The position numbers and the translations under genes were made by a program. Below the pieces are notes generated by a model. The model did not search any database. It was not told where the DNA came from and was given only the letters and a program-made list of their open reading frames with translations. A DNA stretch of 57,326 nt, taken from assembly GCA_021740905.1 (NCBI GenBank), contig JAIOYV010000044.1:1-57326 (forward strand). The letters are read 5' to 3'. Shown here one piece after another: positions 8,439 through 17,052 of this stretch. The DNA is from Bacteroidales bacterium. Lineage in GTDB: Bacteria; Bacteroidota; Bacteroidia; Bacteroidales; M50B96. Position 1 is the stretch's first letter, and the number at the start of each line of letters is the position of its first letter.

Positions 8439-11339
8439 TTAATTACTCAATTCCCCAATTTTACTCTCACCAAGCTCCACCTTCAAAAACTGCCCTGTAT
8501 AACTATCCTTGCTCTTCGCTACCTCTTCAGGTGTTCCTTCGGCTATAATATACCCCCCTTTTTTTCCACCTTCTTTGCCAATGTCGATAATATGGTCAGC
8601 CACTTTAATCACATCCATATTGTGTTCGATTACAATAACCGTATTGCCTTTTTCCACCAACTTGTCGAGCACACCAAGCAATACCCTGATGTCTTCAAAA
8701 TGCAGTCCGGTGGTGGGTTCATCTAAAATATAGAGGGTTTGCCCTGTGTCGCGTTTGGCTAACTCTGCCGCAAGTTTTATCCGTTGCGACTCGCCCCCCG
8801 ACAAGGTGGTGGAAGGCTGCCCCAGCGTAAGGTAGCCAACACCAACGGCCTTCAATGTTTTTAGTTTTTGATGAATGGCAGGGATGTGCTCGAAGAAATC
8901 GTAAGCCTGGTTGATCGTCATGTCCAGCACATCGGAAATGGACTTGCCCTTGTAGCGCACTTCGAGGGTTTCGCGATTGTAGCGTCGGCCATTACATTCA
9001 TCGCAATGCACGTACACATCGGGCAGGAAATTCATTTCGATGGTTTTGACCCCGGCACCCCGGCAGGTTTCGCAGCGCCCACCCTTCACATTAAAGGAAA
9101 AACGCCCCGCTTTATAAGCCCTGATTTTCGACTCGGGCAACATTTCAAACAATTTGCGGATATCGCCAAACACATTGGTGTAAGTGGCAGGGTTCGAGCG
9201 TGGGGTACGGCCCAATGGCGACTGGTCTACTTCAATTACCTTGTCGATAAGCTCCATCCCGCTAAATGATTTATATGCTAAAGGAGCTTTATAAGAACGA
9301 TAAAATTTCTGGCTCAGAATGGGTTGCAGGGTTTCATTCACCAAAGTGGATTTGCCACTGCCAGAAACCCCGGTAACGCAAATAAATTTCCCGAGTGGGA
9401 ATTTTGCCGTCACATTTTTCAGGTTATTGCCCGAAGCCCCTTTCAGAATAAGGTTTTTAACCGTTCCATTGCGCCTTTTTTCTGGCACTTCAATTCGTTT
9501 TTTATTGTTGAGATATTGCGATGTAAGGGTCTCGCTGGCCAGGATATCTTCAATTTTACCTTCAGCCACAACCTCACCACCATGAAGTCCGGCATACGGT
9601 CCCATGTCCACAATGTGGTCAGCCGACATAATCATCTCTTTGTCGTGCTCAACAACTATTATTGAATTGCCCGTGTCGCGGAGTTGTTGCAAGGCATGGA
9701 TCAGGCGTAGGTTGTCGCGCTGGTGCAGGCCAATGCTAGGTTCATCGAGGATGTAAAGCACATTGACCAATTGCGAACCGATTTGCGTGGCCAGTCGGAT
9801 GCGCTGGCTTTCGCCCCCCGAAAGTGTCCGTGATGAGCGGTCGAGGCTGAGGTAATCGAGACCCACATCAACCAAAAAACCAACCCTCGAACGGATTTCC
9901 TTTAAAACTTCGGCCCCAATCTGCTTTTGTTTTGAAGATAATTTGCTTTCGATATTGGAAAAGAAACGGACCAAATCCTTTATGTCCAATTGGGCAATCT
10001 CAGCAATGTTTTTACCTGCTATTTTAAATTGAAGCGCTTCCTGGTGCAATCGTAACCCATTGCATTTCGGACAGGTAATTTTTTTAATAAACTGGCCCGC
10101 CCACTTTTTCGATTTGTTCGACGAACCATTCTCCTCTTCCTTGTCCTGGCTGTTGTGGTTGGCAATATAAGTAACAATCCCTTCAAAACTCAGAAAATAA
10201 TTGGAGGCATTTCCCAAAGGGGTATTTTTCAGGATAAAGGTATCGTCCGACCCATTTAGGATGGTCGAAAGGGCTTCCTCTGGAATATCTTCGATGGGGT
10301 CGTTCAACGAAAATTTATACTTGTCGGCAATGGCATCGAGCTGCCAGAAAATAAACATGCTGCGGTATTTCCCGAGGGGGGCAATCCCCCCGTTTCGGAT
10401 GCTTATTTTTGGGTCTGGGATTATTTTGTTGATGTCGATTTCGTTCACCATTCCCAGTCCATTGCAGTTGCGGCAAGCCCCGGCAGGCGAGTTAAAGGAA
10501 AAAGTATGAGGAGCCGGTTCATTGTAAGATATGCCCGTGGTGGGGCACATCAACATGCGGCTATAAAACCGTGGTGTTTCGCTGTCTTTGTCAAGGATCA
10601 TACACACACCCTTGCCATGTTTCATGGCCAACTGGATGGACCCTTTGAGGCGCTTAACATCATCCGACTTTATGTGCAACTTGTCAATTACAATCTCAAT
10701 GTTGTGGGTCTTGTAACGGTCGAGTTTCATGCCCGGTTTAAGCTCCACAATCTCACCATTGATGCGTGCCGAGATAAACCCTTTTTTCCTGATTTGCTCA
10801 AACAGCTCACGATAGTGACCTTTCCTCCCTTTCACAAGAGGTGCAAGGATATATGTTTTTTTGCTATCGAATTTTTCGAGGATTAGAGAAATTATCTGAT
10901 CGTCGGTGTAGCGGACCATCATTTCGCCGGTTTCGTACGAAAAAGCATCGGCCGCACGGGCAAACAGCAAACGGAGAAAGTCATAAATCTCGGTTACTGT
11001 GCCAACCGTAGAACGGGGATTCTTGTTGGTTGTTTTCTGTTCGATGGAAATTACAGGGCTTAGGCCGGTGATCTTGTCCACATCGGGACGCTCCATCCCG
11101 CCAAGGAATTGCCGGGCATAAGCCGAAAAAGTTTCGATGTAGCGACGCTGCCCCTCGGCATAAATGGTATCGAAAGCCAGCGATGATTTCCCACTTCCGC
11201 TTAAACCCGTAATTACGGTTAGCTTATTCCTGGGAATATTTACGTCGATGTTTTGTAGGTTATGAACCCTGGCACCCATCACACAAATCTCGTCTTCCGA
11301 ATCGAGTAGTTCTTCTATGTCAATATCCTTTTCTTTCAA
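8439..11339 (-). CDS. uvrA: Excinuclease ABC subunit A
   Basis: A 966-residue UvrA, the DNA-damage recognition ATPase of nucleotide excision repair, acting as a dimer with UvrB. The first ABC half begins with the Walker [20 protein letters not shown] (about residue 45) and contains [17 protein letters not shown] and [12 protein letters not shown]. The second half has [30 protein letters not shown] and [12 protein letters not shown]. Zinc-finger pairs are present: [22 protein letters not shown], and CETCRGAG ... [10 protein letters not shown] in the second half. The [11 protein letters not shown] region and the signature loops are intact. Length is normal for the family. The gene stands alone, convergent with the toxin-antitoxin remnant (only 36 bases apart) and divergent from the DUF4296 lipoprotein gene. 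No LexA-like site was recognised upstream. Confidence 0.98.
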   Translation of the reverse strand: MKEKDIDIEELLDSEDEICVMGARVHNLQNIDVNIPRNKLTVITGLSGSGKSSLAFDTIYAEGQRRYIETFSAYARQFLGGMERPDVDKITGLSPVISIEQKTTNKNPRSTVGTVTEIYDFLRLLFARAADAFSYETGEMMVRYTDDQIISLILEKFDSKKTYILAPLVKGRKGHYRELFEQIRKKGFISARINGEIVELKPGMKLDRYKTHNIEIVIDKLHIKSDDVKRLKGSIQLAMKHGKGVCMILDKDSETPRFYSRMLMCPTTGISYNEPAPHTFSFNSPAGACRNCNGLGMVNEIDINKIIPDPKISIRNGGIAPLGKYRSMFIFWQLDAIADKYKFSLNDPIEDIPEEALSTILNGSDDTFILKNTPLGNASNYFLSFEGIVTYIANHNSQDKEEENGSSNKSKKWAGQFIKKITCPKCNGLRLHQEALQFKIAGKNIAEIAQLDIKDLVRFFSNIESKLSSKQKQIGAEVLKEIRSRVGFLVDVGLDYLSLDRSSRTLSGGESQRIRLATQIGSQLVNVLYILDEPSIGLHQRDNLRLIHALQQLRDTGNSIIVVEHDKEMIMSADHIVDMGPYAGLHGGEVVAEGKIEDILASETLTSQYLNNKKRIEVPEKRRNGTVKNLILKGASGNNLKNVTAKFPLGKFICVTGVSGSGKSTLVNETLQPILSQKFYRSYKAPLAYKSFSGMELIDKVIEVDQSPLGRTPRSNPATYTNVFGDIRKLFEMLPESKIRAYKAGRFSFNVKGGRCETCRGAGVKTIEMNFLPDVYVHCDECNGRRYNRETLEVRYKGKSISDVLDMTINQAYDFFEHIPAIHQKLKTLKAVGVGYLTLGQPSTTLSGGESQRIKLAAELAKRDTGQTLYILDEPTTGLHFEDIRVLLGVLDKLVEKGNTVIVIEHNMDVIKVADHIIDIGKEGGKKGGYIIAEGTPEEVAKSKDSYTGQFLKVELGESKIGELSN

Positions 11340-11723
11340 TCTATCTTCAATTAAACCAGTCGCAGTGCGACTTTTAGTAGTACCCCGACTATTTCCTAAG
11401 CCTTAAAGGGCTATTAAAAAAATGAACCCGCAAAGGTAGCTAGCATAATTCAGAAAAGATAACAAAGAGTTGATGATTTTAGTTTAAGAAAACGACATCC
11501 TCTGTTGACCAACTCATCCAATGATCCAGAGACATCAAATGAGTGAATATCGCCCGACATTCAAGTCGGGGCGCGACTCAAAGTTGCTGCCTGCCTCGAT
11601 GTTGCGGGGTCCTGTCTATGTGCTTTATCCACCCCAATATAATTGGCAATCACAATAATTCTGCGAATTTTCCATTTACTCACAATAGAATTGAGTAATT
11701 TTGAGGATTAATATTTTACGCTG
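11340..11723. other. Divergent intergenic region with a repeat
   Basis: Spacer between uvrA and the DUF4296 gene. Positions 11550-11615 carry a GC-richer repeat-like block (GACTCAAAGTTGCTGCCTG and surroundings) related, with changes, to a block at about 56987-57045. The right end is AT-rich and contains a promoter-like box. Confidence 0.45.
11696..11703 (+). promoter_or_regulatory. Candidate -7 box
   Basis: TAATTTTG matches TAnnTTTG and lies 20 bases upstream of the ATG at 11724. Confidence 0.4.
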
Positions 11724-12305
11724 ATGTTTCGGGACACAAAATTCAAAATAGATATTTCAGGTACGTTCAAAACCTTGAGGATTTATCTTCTTTTGCCAGG
11801 TCTGGCCCTTGCCTTGCTGGCTTTGGTATATTCCTGCTCTGTCCCCGATTCAAGAGTGTCGATTCCATCAGGACTTATCCCCCGAGATACACTTGTTCAC
11901 CTACTGGTCGACATCCATTTGGCCGATGCCTTTTTGTCGCAAAACCGTTTGCCCAAAGAGAAGGATGGGCGTAATGCATTTTATGCCGGGATTACTAAAA
12001 AATATGGCTACGAAAGGGTTATGTTCGATTCAACAATCCATTATCTCGCTACCCAACCCAAACTTTACAATGATATTTATGAGGAAGTGCTAAACCAGTT
12101 GAGCCTCATTCAGGGACAAGTTGAGAAGGAAAAAGCCTTTCTCGAAGAAAATACAGAGGAAGGAGAGGATTTCTCGTTTAAAAAGTCAGTCAACGACGAG
12201 GAAATAGAGAATGCAGTCACCCAGGATTCCTCTGCCATAATAAGGTTGCGAGAAGCACAAAAAAGGTTCGAGAAAATAAGGGGGATACGGAAGGTGAAGG
12301 AATGA
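11724..12305 (+). CDS. DUF4296-domain lipoprotein
   Basis: A 193-residue protein of the DUF4296 family, a Bacteroidota-specific group of putative envelope proteins. A hydrophobic segment (about residues 18-37) ends in a lipobox-like VYSC (C38), so a lipid-anchored protein is likely; the long N-terminal lead of 17 residues is somewhat unusual. The domain is seen in IPRDTLVHLLVDIHLADAFL, the KYGYERVMFDSTIHYLA segment and YNDIYEEVLNQL. An acidic, helical C-terminal tail (about 130-193) follows with many E and K residues. Its function is unknown. In Bacteroidota such proteins are small essential-looking envelope components, but no role can be read from this context, where the gene is isolated between uvrA and a stress protein. 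Confidence 0.85.
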   Translation: MFRDTKFKIDISGTFKTLRIYLLLPGLALALLALVYSCSVPDSRVSIPSGLIPRDTLVHLLVDIHLADAFLSQNRLPKEKDGRNAFYAGITKKYGYERVMFDSTIHYLATQPKLYNDIYEEVLNQLSLIQGQVEKEKAFLEENTEEGEDFSFKKSVNDEEIENAVTQDSSAIIRLREAQKRFEKIRGIRKVKE

Positions 12306-12624
12306 CCTGCGCTGGGTTTCGGGTTTGGAGTTTTGGTTTTCGGGTTTCGAGTTTGTCCAATGCCGGGTGCTGGTTCGGAAATATGAAAATATCGAACATC
12401 GAACATTCAATACTGAACATCGAATGAGAAATGTTGAAGAATACTGAACAAATACTTTCCATTCCATATTGGGTTGTTGGATATTTAGTTTTGTAGAGAC
12501 GCGATTTATCGCGTCTGCATAGTAAATGTAGGATCAGCAAAAGACGCGATAAATCGCGTCTCTACTGCTACCGGTAGATTATTTTGTGGCAGGAGACTGC
12601 CTACTGCCAACAGCCAACAAGAGG
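12306..12624. other. Intergenic region with palindromic repeats
   Basis: Downstream of the DUF4296 gene: low-complexity GGTTTCGGGTTT words at about 12315-12355, GAACATCGAACATTCAATACTGAACATCGAA-like words at 12390-12424, and the palindromic pair described at 12494-12564. No gene is apparent; overlapping frames on the minus strand are reading repeat sequence. Confidence 0.5.
12494..12564. repeat. Inverted pair of GAGACGCGAT palindromes
   Basis: A 23-base arm at 12494-12516 and its exact reverse complement at 12542-12564 are separated by 25 bases. Each arm is itself palindromic (AGACGCGA-TTTA-TCGCGTCT). The layout is the same as the 22452-22545 element, which carries a different palindrome core. 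Confidence 0.8.
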
Positions 12625-13500
12625 CTACGCATGAAAAACCAACAGCGGCTTATTGTAATCGAACAAGAGGCTTTTGGTCATACCAGGATTAAAGAATTTG
12701 GCGAAAAAACCCCGAGGTTTTGTGGTAAACGAAATAATGTCGATGTTTTCCTGATCAGCAAAATTCTTAATGCCTTCAATCCAATCAGCATCAGCAATCA
12801 GCTCAAAATCGACTTTGTGTTTTTTGTAAAAACTGGCCAATTGCTCCCGTATGCGGCGAAGATGCTGTAAATATTTGGGATCATCTTCGGAACTTCCTAC
12901 ATGCAAAATAGTAAGCGATGTCGTGAAACCGGAAATAATCCTGATTAGCTGGTTCATCGACCTCAATTCGTTTTCCTCGAATCGGCTGACAAAAGCAATT
13001 TTTAGGGGATTATCCAGATTCAGTGCCATTTCCCTGGGTATAACCATTACGGAAACCTTTACCGATTTCAACAAATGATAGCTTAAGCTACCTAATATTT
13101 TTTTTACTTTATCGCCACTGCTACCGGACGACAATAAAAGCATATCAGGTTTTTCTTCTTCGCAAAAGTGGATGATTTCGTCAGCCGGGGCCCCATATAC
13201 TATGTGCTGCGAAATGGGCACTTCGGAGTAGCCCAGTTTGTCTCTTTTGGCTTTGAGATTATCAAGAAAGTTTTCGAGGGCCTCTTTTGTTTCCTTCTCG
13301 TTACTCGTTTGAAGTGGGGAATTTATCGGATAAGGTACCGAAACTTTGTCCATATAAGCCACCACGGGATATTGGCCAGTTTCGTTGAAACAATGCAACA
13401 CCATTAGTTCGGCCTTGATCTGCGAGGCGAGCTTCAAGCTAAACGTACAATTTATTTCCGAGCACTCGGAGAAGTCGACAGGTACCACAATCTTAGCCAT
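12625..13500 (-). CDS. Universal stress protein, two Usp domains
   Basis: A 291-residue cytoplasmic protein made of two UspA-like domains in tandem. The first (about 1-150) starts with MAKIVVPVDFSECSEI and has the nucleotide-binding type motif GSSGDKVKKILGS followed by VKVSVMVIP. The second (about 155-291) begins IAFVSRFEENELRSM and ends KSLLFDYNKPLLVFHA; its glycine motif is degenerate, so it may not bind ATP. UspA proteins accumulate under growth arrest and stress, and tandem forms are common in Bacteroidota. The gene is monocistronic, with the 220-base upstream gap occupied by an inverted repeat and the convergent-type spacer downstream holding another. A promoter could not be assigned. 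Confidence 0.92.
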   Translation of the reverse strand: MAKIVVPVDFSECSEINCTFSLKLASQIKAELMVLHCFNETGQYPVVAYMDKVSVPYPINSPLQTSNEKETKEALENFLDNLKAKRDKLGYSEVPISQHIVYGAPADEIIHFCEEEKPDMLLLSSGSSGDKVKKILGSLSYHLLKSVKVSVMVIPREMALNLDNPLKIAFVSRFEENELRSMNQLIRIISGFTTSLTILHVGSSEDDPKYLQHLRRIREQLASFYKKHKVDFELIADADWIEGIKNFADQENIDIISFTTKPRGFFAKFFNPGMTKSLLFDYNKPLLVFHA

Positions 13501-13573
13501 AGAGCATTGTTTTTTAATTTATAACGTAAAATTTGAAAAGACACATAATCTTTCCATTTCTATTTGTGGGAGC

Positions 13574-13649
13574 TGGAGTAATGGAGTGTTGGAGTATTGA
13601 GAAGTCATTTGCAAACCACTCCCCATTACTCCAACACTCCATCACTCCA
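13574..13649. repeat. Inverted repeat of TGGAGT words
   Basis: An arm at 13574-13601 built from GGAGTAATGGAGTGTTGGAG is mirrored at 13622-13649 (CCATTACTCCAACACTCC). A stem of roughly 20 pairs with mismatches could form in the spacer between the M1 peptidase gene and the stress-protein gene, both on the minus strand. Confidence 0.65.
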
Positions 13650-13721
13650 AATTTATCTCCCAATCGTTTCATATTTTTTTCACCATTTATTGATTCGCAG
13701 AATTCGTTGTACAATCCGGCT

Positions 13722-16097
13722 TTATCTTGAAACAACAATTTTAATTTTCGCTTCTTGCTGGTTGTTACTTCTCAATTCAAGAAAGTAGACTCCAATGCCG
13801 AAGTTTCTTACATTGATCCGGGCAGAATTTTCATTGTCCTCCATTCTTTTTGAATACACTTCTGATCCCAACGAGTCGAAAAGCTTGATCTCCTTTTTCT
13901 GATTCAGTTCAACTTGCACATGTATAATCTCTTTCGATGGGTTAGGAAATGCAAGAAGTATCTCTTTCTCATCTTTGATCAATAATGACGAGGATAGGGT
14001 CCGGTCGCGATAGGCCAGGCAATATTCCCCTTTCGCGAGGGTTTCGGTTACCCGGTAACCCGACATGCTTGTGCCCAGTTTTACCGAGGGGACCACTTGC
14101 CAATCGGCCCAGGTTCCAGGCCTGTAAAGGACCACCAACGAATCGGCACTCAAAGGATAAGGGAACCAGGTGTAATCGAGCCAGCCATCGCCATTCACTT
14201 TGTTGTTGTAATTGAATTTGAACTTGCCCTCGAAAGTGGCCGGAAAAACCCCATCGATCTTCCAATACCGCGAATCGGAAAGGGTGAAAGTGGGATCGGG
14301 CGTTTGCAAAGGATCGGGAGCAACCCAGTTGTGTTCCACCCTGAAAAAAGCGGAATCGCCTATCTGGTCAACCTCCAATATAAAATAAGCCTTTTCGAAA
14401 TATTTAACGAGTGCAGTGTCGATTACCATGTAATAATCGGTAGTTGCATCCGAAAAGCGTTCCTCCAGGTCTAGCATCACGGCTATCGGGACAATGGGAA
14501 GTTGAAAAGTCTGTTGGCCCAACTCGCCCGAAAATTCTATCATTTCGGTTTGCCGGTTCCAGTTTTCATCTATAAAAGAAATTTCGAGCCGGTTGTTTTG
14601 CGCAAAGGCCGGGGCTTCCTTCAATTTCTGCCGTACGTAAACAGTCACTTCATTTAAGGTCGGTGTGGGGGTTACTGTAAAGGAATCGACCGAAAAATGT
14701 GTCCATCCTGGAGCATATAAGTAGGCATCGAAAAAGCCCTGCATATCAATGCCTGTTTCGGATGTCATAAAATTGCAGAATTCTTGAGTACCTATGTCTT
14801 TAAAAGCAAAGTCTTCGCCCATCGCTTTTATGGCATCGAAAAACAAATCATCGCCCAGATAGCCCCTCATGCTATGGATTACATCGGCCCCCTTTTCATA
14901 CACCGTTTTCGAATAGGTTTGACTATGGTTAACCCCGTGCAAGGCAAACCAACCTTCGGTATGTTGCAAAACACGGAGGTTGTCGGCGTGATTGTTCCTA
15001 ATGTATTCTTTCGCAGCATCAATGCCATGCACATCTTCCATAAACACATACTCGCAAAAAGATGCCCCGCCTTCGTTGATCCACATTTCGGGGGCACTGG
15101 CACAGGTAAACAAATTGCCAAACCAATGATGGGCCAGCTCATGGACAAGCGTGGACTCCCCGCTCGTGGTTCCGTTAAAGTAATAGTAGGGAAAAGCAAT
15201 GTTGCAACTGTGCTCCATGGCTCCAATGGTAGTACCTACATATCCTACCCGGGGCCACTTGTAAGGGCCAAAGCGGCTTTCATACGATGCAAGGGCTGCC
15301 TTTAGATTGACTACAGCCCCGGACACACCTGATGCAACAGAGGTGCTGTGTGTGTAAATTTCAATGAGGATGGTGTCTTCGATTCCATAATAAGTATCGG
15401 AATACGTTTGCCAGTTGGCTACGGCCACCGATGCCAGGTAAGTAGGAATTTCCCGGTCGAGTTTCCAATGATGTATTTGTTTGGCAGGATTTGCCGGGTC
15501 GGGATAAGTGGCAATAAATTCTCCTCCACAGACTGCTGAATTATTTAACGATGTGGTGATGAAATATTCGTACGTAGCACGATCAATAAAATCGTCGACG
15601 CAGGGAAACCAGCTTTTGCCAAGATTATGCGGGTCGGCACCAAAGCCGATGCCCAGGTTGTAGGCCATCATGTTATTCTCGAAAATAAAACCACCCCAAC
15701 CGGTAGGGTCAACCGGTGGAGTTCCGTGATAGTGGATTTCAATCAGGCTGGTATCGGTTGTTTGAAGATTAGGGGGGATATGAATTCTTAATGCTTTACC
15801 TATATGGGAAATAGTACTCGGAGGCATCAAAATATTTTCAAAAAGTACATAGTCAACCTGAAGGTTCCAAAGTTCGAGAGGAATATATTCCAGGTTGTTC
15901 ATTTTTGGGAGAAAGGTCACTTTTGTCCAGCCAGCAAAATTGCTTGCAGTAAGGCTGGAAATATCGAGGTGGATTTCGTAGTTGAGCACATCCACCGTAT
16001 CGCTTACTATGGGCGGAGTTTGGCTGTAGGATGAAAAGGATAATATCGCTGATAAAAAAACCAGGATGATCAATTTGCTATTTTTTGAAGCTTTCAT
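13722..16097 (-). CDS. M1-family metallopeptidase with T9SS tail
   Basis: A 791-residue secreted gluzincin aminopeptidase. A signal peptide (about 1-25, ending SSYSQ) precedes the M1 N-terminal beta domain. The catalytic domain has the zinc motif HELAHHWFGN (H319, E320, H323) and the third ligand E342 in INEGG, at the exact HExxH-18-E spacing. The usual exopeptidase motif GAMEN reads GAMEH here. A tyrosine in TVYEKGADVIHSMR fits the transition-state stabiliser. Residues about 715-791 form a type A T9SS sorting domain (LAFPNPSKE ... GVYFLELRS ... KIVVSR), so the protein should be exported across the outer membrane and anchored or released. It probably degrades peptides outside the cell. The gene is monocistronic, followed by the stress-protein gene after a 220-base gap. 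Confidence 0.95.
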   Translation of the reverse strand: MKASKNSKLIILVFLSAILSFSSYSQTPPIVSDTVDVLNYEIHLDISSLTASNFAGWTKVTFLPKMNNLEYIPLELWNLQVDYVLFENILMPPSTISHIGKALRIHIPPNLQTTDTSLIEIHYHGTPPVDPTGWGGFIFENNMMAYNLGIGFGADPHNLGKSWFPCVDDFIDRATYEYFITTSLNNSAVCGGEFIATYPDPANPAKQIHHWKLDREIPTYLASVAVANWQTYSDTYYGIEDTILIEIYTHSTSVASGVSGAVVNLKAALASYESRFGPYKWPRVGYVGTTIGAMEHSCNIAFPYYYFNGTTSGESTLVHELAHHWFGNLFTCASAPEMWINEGGASFCEYVFMEDVHGIDAAKEYIRNNHADNLRVLQHTEGWFALHGVNHSQTYSKTVYEKGADVIHSMRGYLGDDLFFDAIKAMGEDFAFKDIGTQEFCNFMTSETGIDMQGFFDAYLYAPGWTHFSVDSFTVTPTPTLNEVTVYVRQKLKEAPAFAQNNRLEISFIDENWNRQTEMIEFSGELGQQTFQLPIVPIAVMLDLEERFSDATTDYYMVIDTALVKYFEKAYFILEVDQIGDSAFFRVEHNWVAPDPLQTPDPTFTLSDSRYWKIDGVFPATFEGKFKFNYNNKVNGDGWLDYTWFPYPLSADSLVVLYRPGTWADWQVVPSVKLGTSMSGYRVTETLAKGEYCLAYRDRTLSSSLLIKDEKEILLAFPNPSKEIIHVQVELNQKKEIKLFDSLGSEVYSKRMEDNENSARINVRNFGIGVYFLELRSNNQQEAKIKIVVSR

Positions 16098-16183
16098 GTA
16101 TGTCCATTTTATTGCCTAACAAATCTAATGAAATATGTTCAGAGGAGAAAATTAATCGGAGGCTGATTTATTTTGAAGATATG

Positions 16184-16259
16184 GACGCTGATTTACGCTG
16201 AGAAGCGCAGATCAAAAACCAAAACAAAAAATCCGCGTCATCCGCGAAAACCCGTGTCG
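16184..16259. repeat. ACGCTGATTTACGCTGA-type repeat
   Basis: Contains GACGCTGATTTACGCTGA followed by AAGCGCAGATC and, on the other side, ATCCGCGTCATCCGCG. Related copies lie at 16748-16910, 23253-23415 and 26597-26632. The words GCGGAT/ATCCGC give the potential to fold. Confidence 0.65.
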
Positions 16260-16306
16260 AAATAAAAGAGTATTAAGATGATCTTACCGCAAAGGCGCGG
16301 AGTCGC

Positions 16307-16429
16307 TTAGAAAGGATTGTTTGCTATTGCACGAACCAGATCAAAGCATTTCAAATAACTTTGCCTGTCATTCTTCCTGAACCAAGCAAGGTCATCTTCG
16401 GCATTCTCTAAAATAGTAATCTTATACAT
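16307..16429 (-). pseudogene. Truncated YoeB/Txe-like toxin
   Basis: A 40-residue frame starting MYKITILENAEDDL and running to RAIANNPF before a stop. The sequence reads like the first half of a YoeB/Txe RelE-superfamily toxin, which normally continues for about 45 more residues that contain the catalytic glutamate, arginine and histidine. Its ATG lies inside the end of the upstream antitoxin gene (8-base overlap), as expected of an intact pair. The frame ends where GC-rich repeat-like sequence (CCGCAAAGGCGCGG) begins, suggesting that the 3' half was lost by replacement. The product should be inactive. Confidence 0.75.
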
Positions 16430-16688
16430 AGGTAAAAACTTCTTCTACACTTTTGCCTTTTGATTTTCCTTTGACCGATCTTTCCTTATGGCCTTCCAAT
16501 AAGGCTTTCAATGATTTCTCATCTTTTAAAAGCTTCAACGTTTCAAGTATCCCATTCCAGTTTTGCTGGTCAATCATAACCACAGATCCAGTATCGGTTA
16601 CTATAACCGTTTCTTCTTGATTTGAAAGTGTATCGGCAATCAGGTTCTGTAAATTGGTAGTAGCGGTATGTAAAGTTACTGTTCTCAT
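16422..16688 (-). CDS. Phd/YefM-family antitoxin
   Basis: An 88-residue antitoxin. The N-terminal part (MRTVTLHTATTNLQNLI ... EETVIVTDTGSVVMI) fits the Phd/YefM fold that dimerises, binds its own promoter and holds the DNA. The lysine-rich C-terminus (RSVKGKSKGKSVEEV) corresponds to the toxin-neutralising tail. It precedes and overlaps a truncated YoeB/Txe-like toxin, so it is probably an orphan antitoxin retained after toxin loss. It may still repress its promoter or counter a related toxin elsewhere. Confidence 0.88.
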   Translation of the reverse strand: MRTVTLHTATTNLQNLIADTLSNQEETVIVTDTGSVVMIDQQNWNGILETLKLLKDEKSLKALLEGHKERSVKGKSKGKSVEEVFTYV

Positions 16689-16747
16689 AGTCTTCTATTT
16701 TTAAACGAAAATACAAAGAATTCTTCAAAAGGATAAAACTAAAATCT

Positions 16748-17052
16748 TGACGCAGATTTACGCTGAAAAGCACGGATCAAAAATTTAGAGGACGCAGATA
16801 AACGCTGAAAAGCGCGGATATTGTTTTAATAAACATCCGCGTTATCCGCGCAGATTCGTATGAAAATGCTTTTTCCCTTTTCTTATCCGCGTTAACCGCG
16901 CAAACCTGCGTCCAATAAAAAAGGCCCGGTGAAAACGAATTCTCACCAGGCCCCGAAACATTCACTCCTTTCTTAGTGTCTGAGTTTCTTTATTTCAGAA
17001 TGGTCATTTTTCTGGTTTGGGAAAACTCAGGGGTTTGCAAACGGTAGTAGTA
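16748..17052. repeat. Duplicated 305-bp segment, copy A
   Basis: Nearly identical to 23253-23556; by eye I count about eight differences including one single-base gap. It contains GCTGA/GCGGAT repeats, a strong terminator and the last 21 codons of the gene at 16990-20079. Because copy A includes a functional gene end, it is the likely source and copy B the remnant. The overlapping short frame at 16777-16965 is repeat sequence and not a gene. Confidence 0.92.
16917..16952 (-). terminator. Rho-independent terminator
   Basis: On the minus strand GGCCTGGTGA pairs with TCACCGGGCC (one G-T pair) around a 10-base loop, followed by TTTTTTATT. It lies 38 bases after the stop of the 16990-20079 gene. 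A second copy is at 23422-23457. Confidence 0.88.

Noticed and set aside
12110-12540. Overlapping minus-strand frames after the DUF4296 gene
   Set aside because: They are antisense to the DUF4296 coding sequence or read repeat words; none has a family resemblance.
12494-12564. CRISPR array or tRNA in the palindromic repeats
   Set aside because: Only two inverted copies, no regular spacers, no cloverleaf and no cas genes.
16777-16965. Small minus-strand frame between the antitoxin and the FISUMP/PKD gene
   Set aside because: The sequence is the duplicated repeat block and terminator; the frame is not preserved as a gene in copy B.
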